DNA from: Planctomycetota bacterium
Lineage (GTDB): Bacteria > Planctomycetota > Planctomycetia > Gemmatales > Gemmataceae
Reading direction: 5' to 3'
NCBI GenBank assembly: GCA_016191165.1
Contig: JACPPF010000023.1
Location: 157,045-221,044, forward strand
DNA length: 64,000 bases
The notes below the pieces were generated by a model. That model worked only from the letters and a program-made list of their open reading frames with translations. It had not been told where the DNA came from and searched no databases. A program made the position numbers and the translations under genes. Shown piece after piece: positions 63,940 through 64,000 of this stretch. How positions within the stretch are numbered: the first letter of the stretch is position 1; each line of letters opens with the position of its first letter.

Positions 63940-64000
63940 ATGAAAAAGAAGTACATCGTGCGGCTCACGGACGAGGAACGGGCGATTTGCGAAGCAACCA
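63940..64000 (+). CDS. IS630-like transposase, N-terminal part
   Basis: The first 20 residues KKKYIVRLTDEERAICEAT match the usual start of IS630-type transposases (K-Y-x-V-x-L-x-x-x-E-R). The SD GGAGG lies directly upstream within a hairpin. The gene continues past the window end. Confidence 0.7.
   Translation, partial: MKKKYIVRLTDEERAICEAT

Larger units (their letters stand above)
63860..64000 (+). mobile_element. IS630-like element, left end (cut by window end)
   Basis: A TA dinucleotide at 63860-63861, the target IS630 uses, is followed by GTGCCCTGTCCAGACTAAAT, then a hairpin and a transposase start. The right end lies outside the window. Confidence 0.6.

Overview
The window is bacterial, GC-rich and densely coded, and most likely comes from a planctomycete of the Gemmata/Gemmataceae type. 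That placement is inference from gene content: a HYExAFE-type protein, an ECF sigma factor beside a giant membrane protein with a zf-HC2 domain, an acidic membrane protein with an N-terminal helix-turn-helix, a DUF2330 protein, two GroELs, several Gfo/Idh/MocA and TIM-barrel sugar enzymes, and many intergenic palindromes. No rRNA, tRNA or CRISPR array was seen.

Layout. 1-4.9 kb: 3' end of hisS, a HYExAFE protein, a sugar phosphate isomerase, a decayed IS4-like element with intact 16-bp ends, and a Gfo/Idh/MocA oxidoreductase. 5-10.2 kb: a zinc-ribbon/VWA membrane protein, a secreted TPR protein, a nucleotidyltransferase-fold protein and an ABC-F ATPase. 10.4-14 kb: an Asp-repeat protein, a TPR protein and the two halves of a glutaconate-type CoA-transferase separated by an aspartic-protease-like gene and a zinc-ribbon membrane gene. 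14-20 kb: an M28/glutaminyl-cyclase-like enzyme, a membrane protein, and an ECF sigma factor followed by a 1180-residue zf-HC2/macroglobulin-like membrane protein. 20.2-23.4 kb: a structured leader, a BON-domain protein and a membrane-anchored HTH protein with arrays of short acidic motifs.

23.4-31.8 kb is a long minus-strand stress-protein run, read groEL2, antitoxin, toxin, groES, groEL1, dnaJ, grpE, DUF433/PIN-like pair, FmdB-type zinc ribbon, YacG-like, NYN RNase. A consensus sigma-54 promoter lies upstream of groEL2, and an intrinsic terminator lies at the end of yacG. 32-39.7 kb (minus): RNase III, a small alarmone hydrolase overlapping a DUF2330 protein, a Uma2 protein, two TIM-barrel sugar enzymes, a four-helix-bundle protein and a ManA-like cupin. 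39.9-48.4 kb: a receiver lacking its Asp, RidA, a candidate new non-coding RNA, a FadB/FadJ-like protein, purC, an LmbE-type deacetylase, a K+ channel with TrkA domains, a lipoprotein, a cupin and sixA. 48.6-62.8 kb: typA, a five-PAS hybrid histidine kinase, rph, a secreted protein, a deoxyhypusine-synthase-like protein, an M20 peptidase, glgX and rho. The window ends in a gene cut by an IS630-like element.

The strongest unusual signals are: (i) several families of perfect palindromes between genes, three of them inserted in frame inside typA, the ABC-F gene and a sugar isomerase, and others supplying stop codons; (ii) a roughly 209-nt orphan transcript unit at 40959-41167 with a near-consensus promoter and an intrinsic terminator but no ORF; (iii) a toxin-antitoxin pair inside the chaperonin run; and (iv) two unusual membrane regulators, the zf-HC2/macroglobulin protein and the HTH protein with S-[DE]-F-[DE]-L arrays.
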